A stretch of 64,000 nt of DNA from Bufo bufo (taxonomy: Eukaryota; Chordata; Amphibia; Anura; Bufonidae). How positions within the stretch are numbered: the stretch's first letter is position 1; each line of letters begins with the position of its first letter. Made by a program: the position numbers and the translations under genes. Under the pieces are notes generated by a model that saw only the letters and a list, made by a program, of their open reading frames with translations, had not been told where the DNA came from and ran no database searches. The DNA lies in NCBI RefSeq assembly GCF_905171765.1, contig NC_053390.1:511545565-511609564 (forward strand), given 5' to 3'. This document shows, piece after piece, positions 44,301 to 55,319 of this stretch.

Positions 44301-44850
44301 TCAGGTTTTAAAATGACTGTCCTGAAGGATAGTTGTGTACAGGGGATTTATGGAAATCGCCTGAATTTCGGAGACTCTACGTGCTGAAGTAAATGCCACT
44401 AATAAACATAGTTTTAGATAAAGGAATTTTATATTAATCTGATGGATAGGCTCAAAGGGAGGGGCTGTCAGGGCCTGCAGAACCAGATTTAGGTCCCAAG
44501 GGGCCATTCTCTGGGAAACATTAAGGGAAGATCTGGAAACGGCTTTAAAGAAATGCATAACCCAAGGATGACACTAAGCGTTCGTTACTGAGGGCCGACA
44601 AGGCAGACACCTGGACTTTCAGAGTGCTTGGAGAGAGATCCATTTCTAGCCCTTTCTGAAGGAACTCTAGTACCTTATTTAAGGGTGGAGAGTCTGGAAG
44701 GTTTTTAAATTGAAGACCTGCGAAAGACAAAAACTTCTGCCAGGTTCTGGCATAAATAGACATAGTTATCTTTTTCCTGCTACTTAAAAGGGTATTTGTT
44801 AAGTTGACAGAAAATCCCTTACTCCTCAACAATTGCCTCTCAAGTTCCAC
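44301..44850 (-). pseudogene. DIRS tyrosine recombinase fragment
   Basis: Two overlapping frames: 44850-44545 (KITMSIYARTWQKFLSFAGL, an N-terminal core-binding part) and 44558-44301 (FLYLKLCLLVAFTSARRVSE, which holds the first catalytic Arg in SARRVSEI). A short shift joins them. The C-terminal His-x-x-Arg and Tyr motifs are beyond the readable part. The enzyme would insert a circular DNA by site-specific recombination; this copy is dead. Confidence 0.85.
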
Positions 44851-45032
44851 GCCATCAGGTGGAGGTTGTCAACCTGCGGATGGAAAATCGGATCCTGAAA
44901 AAGAAGACCCTGAGTTGCCGGGAGCACCCAAGGATCTGAAATCGATAACTTCCTCAGCCATGTAAACCATGGCCTCTTTGGCCAAAATGGGGCAATTAGT
45001 ATTACCCTTGCCTGATCTTCCCTGATTTTCCT

Positions 45033-45926
45033 CTATACTCGGGGAATCAGTGGGAAAGGAGGGAAGGCATAGGCCAGAGGAAAATCCCACCTGTGGAGGA
45101 AAGCATCCAGCCCACAGGGGGATCCATATGGAGACAGGGAAAAGAACCTTTTCACCTTTTTGTTCTGAGCCGTGGCAAACAGGTCTATATATGGGAGACC
45201 CCAGCTTTTTGAGATCTGGGTGAACATCTTGTGGTCCAGACAGCACTCCCCCTGGGAAATCTCATGGCAATTCAAAAAGTCTGCCTGGATATTTACCTTC
45301 CCCCTGATGTGAACTGCTGAAATAGACCTGCATTTGCCCTCTAACATGTGGTGGATGTAACTTAGTACTAGCATTAGGTCCTGACACCTGGTGTCCCCCC
45401 CCTGCTTGTTTATGTAGGAAACAACTGTTATATTGTCGGACATAATTCTTAGATCCTTGCCTACAAATAGTGGAAGAGCTTCCTGAATTTCTTCTTTCAC
45501 CGCCATGAGCTCCTTCATGTTGGAGGAAACCTTTATCAAGCTTCCCTTCCAACGCCCCTGAAAAGATAGCTTCTGAAAGTGGGCTCCCCTGCCCCATGGA
45601 CTTGCGTCTGTTGTCAAACAATCTCGTTCTTTAGCCAAGGAAGACCTTGATTTAAATTGTCTGTCTTCAACCACCACCTTAGGTTGAGTAAGGTCTGAGA
45701 AGATATTGTGAATTTCATATCTAGAGGAAGACTCCCCTTCTGCCAAGTCTCTAGAATCTCCCACTGCAGCTCTCTTGTATGGAATTGTGCCCAAGTGACA
45801 GCTGGGATGCAGGAAGTTAAACTCCCCAGGATCGACATACCTTTTCTCAAGGTGATCCGGGGATGATCTATTAAATTTTGGCTCTTCTATCATATACCGG
45901 CTATCTTCTCTTCTGTCAAAAAACAC
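45033..45926 (-). pseudogene. DIRS RT C-terminus and RNase H-like domain
   Basis: The 297-codon frame begins inside the domain. It carries LTTDASPWGRGAHFQ (RNase H-like first Asp), NMKELMAVKEEIQEAL, LRIMSDNITVVSYINKQGG and HIRGKVNIQADFLN, all typical of DIRS RNase H. The tail (LPYIDLFATAQNKKVKRFFS) is a conserved DIRS methyltransferase-side linker. The RT palm with the catalytic Asp pair is missing upstream, where gag joins it near 45960. Confidence 0.85.
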
Positions 45927-45993
45927 TTCTGGTGTCTGGAGTCCAAGATTAGGCCCAGGAACTGCTGACGTTGAATAGGCCTTCTATTCTCCT

Positions 45994-47033
45994 TCACAAG
46001 GCACTGCACAGTCTTTTCTTAGACTGTAGGTCACCCTTCCAATTTTTTAGCCATAAGGCCCTGCGAGCGGAGTTAGCTAGTCCTGCCGCGCGGGCGGACA
46101 ATCTAATAGCGTCCACAGATGCATCCGCTAAAAAATCTACCGCCTTTTTAATAATAGGAAGACTAGCTAAAACGTCCTCTCTAGGGCTCTTGCTCTTTAT
46201 CTGTTCCTCTAGATCTGACAACCACATAATAAGGGATCTGGTAGTACAGGTTGAAGCGATGGAAGGTCTGAAGGAAGACGTCGAGGCCTCCCAAGCTCCT
46301 TTCAGGAACCCCTCAGCTTTTTTATCTAAGGGATCCTTTAAGGACCCCATGTCTTCGAATGGAAGAGCCGACTTCCTAGCTTCCTTAGATATGGCTACGT
46401 CAATCTTTGGCGCTTTATTCCAGATAGCGGCTACGTCCTCAGAAAAAGGATATTTCCTCTTAAAATTTTTAGAAATAAACACTCTTGTTTGGTTTATGCC
46501 ATTCTTCATTAATTAAGGCTGATATATTTTTATGCTAAGGGGATGACCTAGACTGTTTTGTCTGCAGCCCCCCAAACATAATATCCTGCACCGATCTAGC
46601 CTCTTATGTCTTCTATTCCCATGGTTGCTTTGATTGCTTTTAAGAGTTTATCCACATCCTCCACGGGAAAGAAAGCTCTCAATTTCATTATTATCGGAAT
46701 CTGACGAGAGGGACGAAGCGTCTGAGTCCAAACAGAAAGACTGGACCTCCTCCCCCTCAGCCCGAAGAAACCACCTTAAACTCTTTCCTTTTTCTTAGAC
46801 TTAGCTTCTCTGGAACTATCAGGCTACTTGGAGGATAAAGAAGCATTAATCTCAGCTCTTACAAAATTCTGTAGACAACTATAAAAGGATGGAGTCTCCT
46901 CAGCCACCGTTTTATCTATGCATTGCTGGCATAACCTCTTGCTATATTCAGAAGCCAGAAAACATCTGCATAAGGCACATTCTTTGTGACGTCTCTTAGA
47001 AACTGCTTTTTTAGTTTTTTCCTGCAAAGACAC
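45994..47033 (-). pseudogene. DIRS gag-like protein fragments
   Basis: An N-terminal frame (47033-46824) has a C-x2-C...C-x2-C cluster (ECALCRCFLASEYSKRLCQQ). A second frame (46509-45994) has the conserved VFISKNFKRKYPFSEDVAAI, WNKAPKIDVAISKEARKSAL and DAIRLSARAAGLANSARRAL. The middle, 46510-46823, is shifted and shortened. The protein would form the particle; no intact frame remains. Confidence 0.78.
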
Positions 47034-47672
47034 ATATACATTTGTACATCAAAAGATAGTCATATAAAACATGTGGCTACACAAGCCTCTCACCCCTCCC
47101 TGGTACAGAGGTCTGGTTGGCCGCCGGGTCCTCCATAGCCTCTTTTCTTTCTTCCTCCATGCTGCAGCTCTTGTCTCCAGACACTGTCAGGCCTCCGTGT
47201 AATACAAACGCTGGCAGCCATTTCCGGGTTCCAGTGGCTTTTTAATCACACCCGCCGCACGTGATGAGCCCACGCATCCATGCGCTCCAGGCCTCACTCT
47301 CAACCCAGAAGTGGTGGATCACGTAAGCAGAGCCAAGACTCCTCCCCCTGGCCGGTTCTTCTGTCCTCTGCGCCGACGGATGCTTACTATCGCACCGAAG
47401 CATCGTGCCCTCCAGCGCTCAGGAAGGCCGAGCCATCGCGCCTCTGCTCGCCCCCACCCCCAGTGCACAGCGTGCCGCACAAAAACTGGGGGCCACAGGT
47501 AACAGGGCAGCCTAGGGAGATGAGGACGAACCACAGGCTTCCCTCAAAGACCGGAAACCATACTGAGGGCAGAGAGGAGTCTCCGCCTTTTTGTGCCGCA
47601 GGTTTCCCGTCTTTGGGGGCGGATCCATTCTCTCTCGTGGTGCTGTCGTGGGTGAGGGGTAAAGATGACTTA

Positions 47673-48309
47673 CCACACACAGCTTTATCCCATAGACTAT
47701 CTCCCCGTGTGAAGTGAGTTATTTAATATGCATCTGCACGTTTATTTTAGCTTGATTATTTAGATCAATGATTTTACCCTAATGTCTAGCAATAACTGAT
47801 GGTCTATAACTGGGCACAAGGATCCAGATATAGATAGTGGCGCAAGCCTCTTAAGATCCAATCCCACTCTGATCATAGAGAACCTCCAACTTAATTAGAT
47901 TTTAGGTCATTTCTTTCATCTCTAGCATTACCTCCACTTTTGGATTTCTATTGCATGGACCTCAATTTCTATACTTTATGTTCATTGTGGACCCATGGAT
48001 CTAGAATATTAATTTGACCTAAGTATTTCTCGTGGATTGGCGCCCACGAGGTGGTTAGGCCCCCCATTTTTTTTCCTATCCTTCATCATGATGATATGTT
48101 TATGCTTGTTACATATTTAACCATCTTAGGCAGCCTTCCACTATTCTCCTAGTAACCTTTTACAGTCACCTCCTTTTCCAACTTTCCCCTGTTGGCGCCC
48201 GGTAGTTACTCGAATAACTCCTCTATTGGTTTACTCCAAAAGGAATTTTGTGATTAACACTCTTCTTTTTTGGGACTTTGTCCCCTTCCTCTCCTTACCA
48301 CCACACTAC
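47673..48309. other. Unassigned insert between DIRS and the right mariner half
   Basis: About 640 bases with no gene. TGGCGCCCACGAGG near 48040 and TTGGCGCCCGGTAG near 48193 look like tRNA-primer-type words of retroelements, but no LTR pair is seen. The stretch does not belong to the mariner frame. Confidence 0.4.
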
Positions 48310-48555
48310 CACCAAGATGAGAGATATCTCGATATTCTGCCAGGAAGTTGGATGAAGAAGCGCAGTGGAATTCCCACCTCATTCCCCTGACTTTACACCC
48401 CTTGACTTCTACCTATGGGAAACTGTAAAAAATGTGGTATACCATAAAAAAAAAACAGCAACATGGGCTGCACCATGGAAAAATATTGAAATGTCGTTCT
48501 ACGATATCCAAAGTGTCTTGATGTTAATGGTGATCACTCTGAGCACCTTATGTTG
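48310..48555 (+). pseudogene. Mariner-like transposase, right half
   Basis: The frame resumes with a D-E-R-Y-L-D-I-L-P-G-type stretch, then FPPHSPDFTPLDFYLWETVK (third catalytic residue region) and NVVYHKK. It continues the fragment at 43320-43514, with the second catalytic Asp motif lost at the junction. Confidence 0.75.
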
Positions 48556-48604
48556 ATCCAAAAAGTCAAACATGACTTACAGCCACCCTTTTGTCTAGTA
48601 ATAA

Positions 48605-48928
48605 GGCCTCATGCACATGACCGTTGTTTTGGTCCGCATCCGAGCCGCACTTTTTGCGGCTTGGATGCGGACCCATTCCCTTCAATGGGGCCGCAAAAGA
48701 TGCAAACAGCACTCCGTGTGCTGTCCGCATCCATTGCTCCGTTCCTTGGTCCGCAAAAAAAATATAACCAGTCCTATTCTTGTCCGTTTTGCGGACAAGA
48801 ATAGGCAGTTATATCAATGGCTGTCCGTGCCGTTCCGCAAATTGCGGAATGCACACAGACGCCATCCCTGTTTTGCGGATCCGCAATTTGCAGACCGCAA
48901 AACACACAATGGTCGTGTGCATGTAGCC
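48605..48928. mobile_element. MITE (GGCCTCATGCACATGACCG ends)
   Basis: Inverted ends GGCCTCATGCACATGACCGT and GGTCGTGTGCATGTAGCC are flanked by TAA (48602-48604) and TTA (48929-48931). The centre contains CCTATTCTTGTCCGTTTTGC and its complement as a hairpin. Confidence 0.82.
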
Positions 48929-48931
48929 TTA

Positions 48932-50712
48932 GGCTGAGTTCACACGGGCGAGTATTCCGCGCGGGTGCAATGCGGGAGGTGAACGCATTGCACCCACACT
49001 GAATCTGGACCCATTCATTTCTATGGGGCTGTGCACATGAGCTGTGATTTTCACTCATCAGTTATGCGTTGCGTGAAAATCGCAGCATGCTCTATATTGT
49101 GCGATTTCCACGCAACGCAGGCCCCATAGAAGTGAATGGGGCTGCGTGAAAATCGCAAGCATCCGCAAGCAAGTGCGGATGCAGTGCGATTTTCACGCAC
49201 ACTGTTGCTAGGAGACGATCGGGATGGAGACCCGATCATTATTATTTTCCCTTATAACATGGTTATAAAGGGAAAATAGCATTCTGAACACAAAATGCAT
49301 AGTAAAATAGCACTTTTTTAAAATAAATTTAACTCTCCTTAATCCACTTGCTCGCGCAGCCGGCATCTCTTCTGTCTTCATCTTAGCTGTGTGCAGGAAA
49401 AGGACCTGTGGTGACGTCTCTCCGGTCATCACATGATCCATCACCATGGTAAAAGATCATGTGACGGACCATGTGATAACCGCCGGAGAGACGTCACCAC
49501 AGGTCCTTTTCCTGCACACAGCTAAGATGAAGACAGAAGAGATGCCGGGCTGCACGAGCAAGTGGATTAAGGTGAGTTAAATTATTTTCTTTTACCCCTC
49601 CAGCGCTATTGTACTATGCATTCTGTATTAAGAATGCTATTATTTTCCCTTATAACCATGTTATAAGGGAAAATAATACAATCTACAGAACACCGATCCC
49701 AAGCCCGAACTTCTGTGAAGAAGTTCGGGTTTGGGTATCAAACATGCGCGATTTTTCTCACGCGCGTGCAAAACGCATTACAATGTTTCATGGTTTGTAG
49801 AGTGAAACTAAATCGCACCTCCTCATTCCTATACTATTGACTACTGTATGTAATAAGCAGCATTTCTTATGATAAAACATGGCTATACAGCGGTTATATC
49901 AATCATTTGCTGTGCACTATTAGGAGGCAATTAGTATACAGTTTGATCAAAGAGCATAGGCCCACTTACCGCGACAAGGTTTCCTCCTGTTAAGTGGGAA
50001 CCTACTCTAACCGTAGCGCAGTGCCGTGTGGCGATCACCGCGTCTCCACACTGCTCCAGCAGGCAATGGGTGCGATTTAGTTTCACTCTACAAACCATGA
50101 TTTAAGTCAGCACTCCTCCCCATGTGACACAGGTGCTCTGTACTTAAATTAGCAGTAGTCTGCACAGGGTTTTAATTCCTACCACATCTCAGTTGGAGCT
50201 CCTGAGAAGCTGTGAACAGGTGATCCTTTAGCACCAGTTCACATGCGGCGCTGGATGGCGGCCGTCGTTGTTTCTGTGCTGTGCTGGTGGAGCTGTGGGA
50301 TCCGAGGCCTAGGTGGCTCCGCTGTACAGCGGGGCGGCTGGTTGGCTGCTGGATCCCATTGCCTGCTGGAGCAGTGTGGAGACGCGGTGATCGCCACACG
50401 GCACTGCGCTACGGTTAGAGTAGGTTCCCACTTAACAGGAGGAAACCTTGTCGCGGTAAGTGGGCCTATGCTCTTTGATCAAACTGTATACTAATTGCCT
50501 CCTAATAGTGCACAGCAAATGATTGATATAACCGCTGTATAGCCATGTTTTATCATAAGAAATGCTGCTTATTACATACAGTAGTCAATAGTATAGGAAT
50601 GAGGAGGTGCGATTTAGTTTCACTCTACAAACCATGATGCATTACAATGTTTTACACTTGCGTGGAAAAATCGTGCATGTTCCCGCAACGCACCCGCACC
50701 TTTTCCCACAAA
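48932..50712. mobile_element. MITE (GGCTGAGTTCACACGGGCG end) with nested foldback insert
   Basis: The left end abuts the previous MITE through a shared TTA. The interior has GATTTTCACGCAACGC words, a hairpin around 49255 (TTATTTTCCCTTATAACATG) and a larger palindrome centred near 49460 (AAAGGACCTGTGGTGACGTC and its complement). A foldback element sits at 49789-50638. The right end near 50712 is damaged. Confidence 0.68.
49789..50638. mobile_element. Foldback element with 14-bp target duplication
   Basis: Direct GCATTACAATGTTT lies at 49775-49788 and 50639-50652. The inverted arms of about 270 bases begin CATGGTTTGTAGAGTGAAAC and pair through TAAGCAGCATTTCTTATGAT and CACTTACCGCGACAAGG. A third copy of the terminus (GTTTCACTCTACAAACCATG) ends the left arm internally at 50102, so the left arm is itself a TIR-bounded unit. 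No coding sequence is seen. Target size does not fit the TTAA or TWA families. Confidence 0.8.
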
Positions 50713-50835
50713 GTCTAGCTTGGAGCTTAATGAACCCCACTAATCAAATGTAACCGAATAAACAAATATGATGTGCATGATGTGGGTGCAGATCGTGCCA
50801 TTCACTAAACAGATGATGTTTATCCATCAGTATTA

Positions 50836-51034
50836 GGGTCCATTTACACGTCCGCAAAATGGGTCCGCATCCGTTCCGCAATTTTGCGAAACCATTCATT
50901 TTCAATTGGGCCACAAAAGATACGGACAGAACATGTCCTATTTTTGTCCGCAGGCACGGACAAGAAAAGGCATTTCCATTATAGTGCCGGCCATGTGCGG
51001 ACCACAAAACACTTGCGGACGTGTGAATGGACCC
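50836..51034. mobile_element. TTA-flanked MITE (GGGTCCATTTACACGTCCGC ends)
   Basis: TTA at 50833-50835 and 51035-51037 flanks inverted termini. Same family as 9014-9345. It is the shortest copy (199 bp). Confidence 0.86.
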
Positions 51035-51037
51035 TTA

Positions 51038-51319
51038 GACACTCTTAGGCCAGGACCACATCAGTTATTTATAACCAGTTTTTCTTTAGTCAGAGATGGA
51101 CATGACTAATATATATGTACAGTTTAGTGCACCAGTGTAGCATCCATAGCCTGACAGCGCCCAAAGCTGGCGTCAAAACTGATGCACTGGATGAGGTGAA
51201 CAACTACCACAGCAAACTAGGGGATCAGTTCTGGCATCAGTTTCCCTCTGGGGTTTTTTGTACTATGCCAGAGAAACCAATGAATGGCAGTGTATATGTG
51301 AATTCGGCATTATAATGAC

Positions 51320-51354
<35 letters not shown>

Positions 51355-51748
51355 ACATAACATTCACATTCATGAAAGGACACCAATGCAGATAATCTTA
51401 TTTGGGCTAAAAAAAAAATTCTGAGTGAGTCTTTACTAAAAATTTGCAACAGTTTCTGGCTTACAGACTGTCTTACTTTATGTTTTACAGAGAATCTGTC
51501 AGGCAGCTGCTCTGATGGCTGGATGTGCAGCCCTTATCCTGAACTCCTGACAGCTCATAAACACTACATCAATAGGAGAGTCTATGAGCTGCCAGAACAG
51601 AACTTCAGATATTCTGTATATACAATGAAAATGAAGGCTGGAAAACAGAAACGGTTGTAAAGTTTTAATAAAGACCACTTGAAAAAAGAATTTTTAGCCG
51701 AAGCCGAGTAAAATGCAATAATAAAAGACTGCTTCCGAAGGTATACAT
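51038..51748. other. Unassigned sequence including a poly(A) run
   Basis: Contains an A-run of about 30 bases at 51323-51353 and no supported gene. The stretch near 51480-51600 (AATCTGTCAGGCAGCTG and CTGTCAGG-like inverses) may be part of a TTAA-type repeat. Confidence 0.4.
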
Positions 51749-53332
51749 TAGGGGTGCACCGAAATTCCGGCAGCCGAAAATATCGGCCGAAAATGTACCT
51801 AATCCATTTCGGCCGATATTTTTACATATCGGCCGAAAATATGGGGTGTGGGATTTGTCACCCACCAAGTAGCTCACCATCTGCGGGCGGGCGGTTTACT
51901 TTAAGTCACTGCATCTTTATTTTACCTTACAATCGTGACGCTCCAGTAACAACTCTGCAGGCAGAGCGGAGGGCGGCGTAACGTCACTTACTCACGTGAC
52001 GCGCCTGCTCCGCCTCCTTCATTCATAAAGTGGGCGGAGCAGGTGCGTCACGTGAGTAAGTGACGTTACGCCGCCCTCCGCTCTGCCTGCAGAGTTGTTA
52101 CTGGAGCGTCACGATTGTAAGGTAAAATAAAGATGCAGTGAGTGATGCTGTGAGCAGCAGGGCTGGGGCTGTTATGGGTAGGGGGATCGGTCTATGGCAC
52201 TGCTATGGGGAGGGGGGATCTGTGCACTGTTATGCCCATAACAGTGCACATATCCCCCCCATAACAGCGCCACCCACAGATCCCCCTCTCCATAACAGCG
52301 CCACCCACAGATCCCCCTCTCCATAACAGCGCCACCCACAGATCCCCCTCTCCATAACAGCGCCACCCACAGATCCCCCTCTCCATAACAGCGCCACCCA
52401 CAGATCCCCCTCTCCATAACAGCGCCACCCACAGATCCCCCTCTCCATAACAGCGCCACCCACAGATCCCCCTCTCCATAACAGCGCCACCCACAGATCC
52501 CCCTCTCCATAACAGCGCCACCCACAGATCCCCCTCTCCATAACAGCGCCACCCACAGATCCCCCTCTCCATAACAGCGCCACCCACAGATCCCCCTCTC
52601 CATAACAGCGCCACCCACAGATCCCCCTCTCCATAACAGCGCCACCCACAGATCCCCCTCTCCATAACAGAGCCACCCACAGATCCCCCTCTCCATAACA
52701 GCGCCACCCACAGATCCCCCTCTCCATAACAGCGCCACCCACAGATCCCCCTCTCCATAACAGCGCCACCCACAGATCCCCCTCTCCATAACAGCGCCAC
52801 CCACAGATCCCCCTCTCCATAACAGCGCCACCCACAGATCCCCCTCTCCATAACAGCGCCACCCACAGATCCCCCTCTCCATAACAGCGCCACCCACAGA
52901 TCCCCCTCTCCATAACAGCGCCACCCACAGATCCCCCTCTCCATAACAGCGCCACCCACAGATCCCCCTCTCCATAACAGCGCCACCCACAGATCCCCCT
53001 CTCCATAACAGCGCCACCCACAGATCCCCCTCTCCATAACAGCGCCACCCACAGATCCCCCTCTCCATAACAGCGCCACCCACAGATCCCCCTCTCCATA
53101 ACAGCGCCACCCACAGATCCCCCTCTCCATAACAGAGCCACCCACAGATCCCCCTCTCCATATAGAATATGATTTATTAAATTCATGAAAAAGAATTATT
53201 AAAAAAATCATTAAAAAAAAAAAGTATTTTAAAAGTATTTGGGCAAAAAAGGCAGTTTCGGTTTCGGTTTTCGGTCAAGGGCATCCAGAATTTTCGGTTT
53301 CGGACCAGAATTTTCATTTCGGTGCACCCCTA
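51749..53332. mobile_element. hAT-like MITE carrying a minisatellite
   Basis: The ends TAGGGGTGCACCGAAATT and CATTTCGGTGCACCCCTA are inverted. GTATACAT is duplicated on both sides (51741-51748, 53333-53340), the 8-bp size of hAT insertions. Inside lie a large palindrome at about 51924-52133 (arms of about 100 bases, including CGTAACGTCACTTACTCACG) and the 31-bp array at 52255-53160. The subterminal regions repeat TCGGCCGAAAAT and TTTTCGGTTTCGG. No transposase. Confidence 0.93.
52255..53160. repeat. 31-bp minisatellite, about 29 copies
   Basis: The unit ATAACAGCGCCACCCACAGA plus TCCCCCTCTCC repeats every 31 bases with almost no variation; two copies have GAGCC instead of GCGCC (near 52670 and 53133). 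Because 31 is not a multiple of 3 and the unit lacks stops on the minus strand, all three minus frames are open for over 300 codons. The translated period is 31 residues, starting MERGICGWRCYGEGDLW. Confidence 0.98.
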
Positions 53333-53340
53333 GTATACAT

Positions 53341-53563
53341 AGCCTTTAAATGGGTTGTCCCATTACAACAACTTATCGCTTTCCACAGAATAGGGGATAA
53401 GTGTCTGATTGGCAGGGGTTTAACCGCTGGGGTCCCCGCTGATCACTAGAACAAGGGCCCATGTTCCTCCATATGAGTGGAACAGCGGACACACATGGAG
53501 CACAAATACGAATGTATGTCCAAAAGGAGAAACACTGGCATGTCACTGTGAAGTTCAAGTGTA
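53341..53563. mobile_element. MITE fragment (TTTAAATGGGTTGTCCC end)
   Basis: The end word and CAACTTATCGCTTTCCAC look like one half of a TTAA-type MITE. It is cut by the Tc1-like element at 53564. The sequence after that element (from 55064) may be its continuation. Confidence 0.5.
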
Positions 53564-55061
53564 CAGTCGTGGCCAAAAGTTTTGAGAATGACAAAAATAT
53601 ATTAGTTTTCACAAAGTTTGCTGCTAAACTGCTTTTAGATCTTTGTTTCAGTTGTTTCTGTGATGTAGTGAAATATAATTACACGCACTTCATACGTTTC
53701 AAAGGCTTTTAAATCGACAATTACATGACATTTATGCAAAGAGTCAGTATTTGCAGTGTTGGCCCTTCTTTTTCAGGACCTCTGCAATTTGACTGGGCAT
53801 GCTCTCAATCAACTTCTGGGCCAATTCCTGACTGATAGCAACCCATTCTTTCATAATCACTTCTTGGAGTTTGTCAGAATTAGTGGGTTTTTGTTTGTCC
53901 ACCCGCCTCTTGAGGATTGACCACAAGTTCTCAATGGGATTAAGATCTCGGGAGTTTCCAGGCCATAGACCCAAAATGTCAACGTTTTGGTCCCCGAGCC
54001 ACTTAGTTATCACTTTTGCCTTATGGCACGGTGCTCCATCGTGCTGGAAAATGCATTGTTCTTCACCAAACTGTTGTTGGATTGTTGGAAGAAGTTGCTG
54101 TTGGAGGGCGTTTTGGTACCATTCTTTATTCATGGCTGTGTTTTTGGGCAAAATTGTGAGTGAGCCTACTCCCTTGGATGAGAAGCAACCCCACACATGA
54201 ATGGTCTCAGGATGATTTACTGTTGGCATGACACAGGACTGATGGTAGCGCTCACCTTTTCTTCTCCGGACAAGCCTTTTTCCAGATGCCCCAAACAAAT
54301 CGGAAAGAGGCTTCATCGGAGAATATGACTTTGCCCCAGTCCTCAGCAGTCCATTCACCATACTTTCTGCAGAAGATCAATCTGTCCCTGATGTTTTTTT
54401 TTGGAGAGAAGTGGCTTCTTTGCTTCCCTTCTTGACACCAGGCCATCTTCCAAAAGTCTTCGCCTCACTGGTGGCACTCCGATCCCGCAGCCGAATCCTC
54501 TTTAGGAGACGATCCTGGCGCTTGCTGGACTTTCTTGAACGCCCTGAAGCCTTCTTAACAAGAATTGAACCTCTTTCCTTGATGATCCTATAAATTGTTG
54601 ATTGAGGTGCAATCTTAGTAGCCACAATATCCTTGCCTGTGAAGCCATTTTTATGCAACGCAATGATGGCTGCATGCGTTTCTTTGCAGGTCACCATGGT
54701 TAACAATGGAAGAACAATGATTTCAAGCATCACCCTCCTTTTAACATGTCAAGTCTGCCATTTTAACCCAATCAGCCTGACATAATGATCTCCAGCCATG
54801 TGCTCGTCAACATTCTCACCTGAGTTAACAAGAAGATTACTGAAATGATCTCAGCAGGTCCTTTAATGACAGCAATGAAATGCAGTGGAAAGGTTTTATT
54901 GGGATTAAGTTAATTTTCATGGCAAAGAAGGACTATGCATTTCATCTGATCACTCTTCATAACATTCTGGAGTATATGCAAATTGCTATTATAAAAACTT
55001 AAGCAGCAACTTTTCCAATTTCCAATATTTATGTAATTCTCAAAACTTTTGGCCACGACTG
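53564..55061 (-). mobile_element. Third Tc1-like family, end to end
   Basis: The ends CAGTCGTGGCCAAAAGTTTT and its inverse at 55061 are flanked by TA (53562-53563, 55062-55063). Length is 1498 bp. The transposase is on the minus strand and broken by frameshifts. Confidence 0.93.
53744..54733 (-). pseudogene. Tc1-like transposase with two frameshifts
   Basis: Three frames carry the protein in order. At 54733-54377, HAAIIALHKNGFTGKDI and ASGRSRKSSKRQDRLLKRIR form the DNA-binding part. At 54446-54252, KVIFSDEASFRFV holds the first Asp. At 54361-53744, VWGCFSSKGVGSL, FQHDGAPCHKAKVI (second Asp) and [14 protein letters not shown] (Glu) follow, and the C-terminus is complete. All three catalytic residues survive, so decay is modest: two shifts separate the frames. 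Confidence 0.92.
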
Positions 55062-55063
55062 TA

Positions 55064-55319
55064 TACCACATGACCACTGGAGCCAATCACTGCCCTTATT
55101 GGTAGACTGCTGAGGACAGCAATAGGCTGCAGTGTGGTCACGTGCCATATACCTCACTGCTGCAGTTTGTAAACAAGCAGAGGACCATACCAGCGGTGCA
55201 GACTATGGCGCTAGAGAAAGAGGCAAGTACAACATCCTTTTTTATTTGACACCATTTGGTGGCTTGTCAGATATTTTTTTATTATTTTAAGACATCACAT
55301 AAATACATGTCTGTCTTAT
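55064..55319. other. Unassigned intronic sequence
   Basis: No gene or bounded repeat seen. Confidence 0.4.

Larger units (their letters stand above)
43525..47672 (-). mobile_element. DIRS-type tyrosine recombinase retrotransposon
   Basis: Inverted termini lie at about 43525-43640 (GAACCCACGACAGCACC) and 47557-47672 (GGTGCTGTCGTGGGTGAGG). Both extend inward through CAGAGAGGAGTCTCCGCC or its complement. An internal complementary region at about 43770-43846 joins the complement of the left end to the complement of the right end, the diagnostic DIRS arrangement. Minus-strand genes run gag-like, RT/RNase H and tyrosine recombinase. The reverse transcriptase core is deleted. Exact boundaries are approximate because DIRS insertion makes no target duplication. 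Confidence 0.9.

Noticed and set aside
47280..47717. 145-codon plus-strand frame
   Set aside because: It lies antisense across the GC-rich 5' region and terminus of the DIRS element and matches no family.
52172..53211. Three overlapping minus-strand open frames of 318-339 codons
   Set aside because: They are readings of a stop-free 31-bp repeat in three phases; no promoter, splice context or protein family supports a gene.
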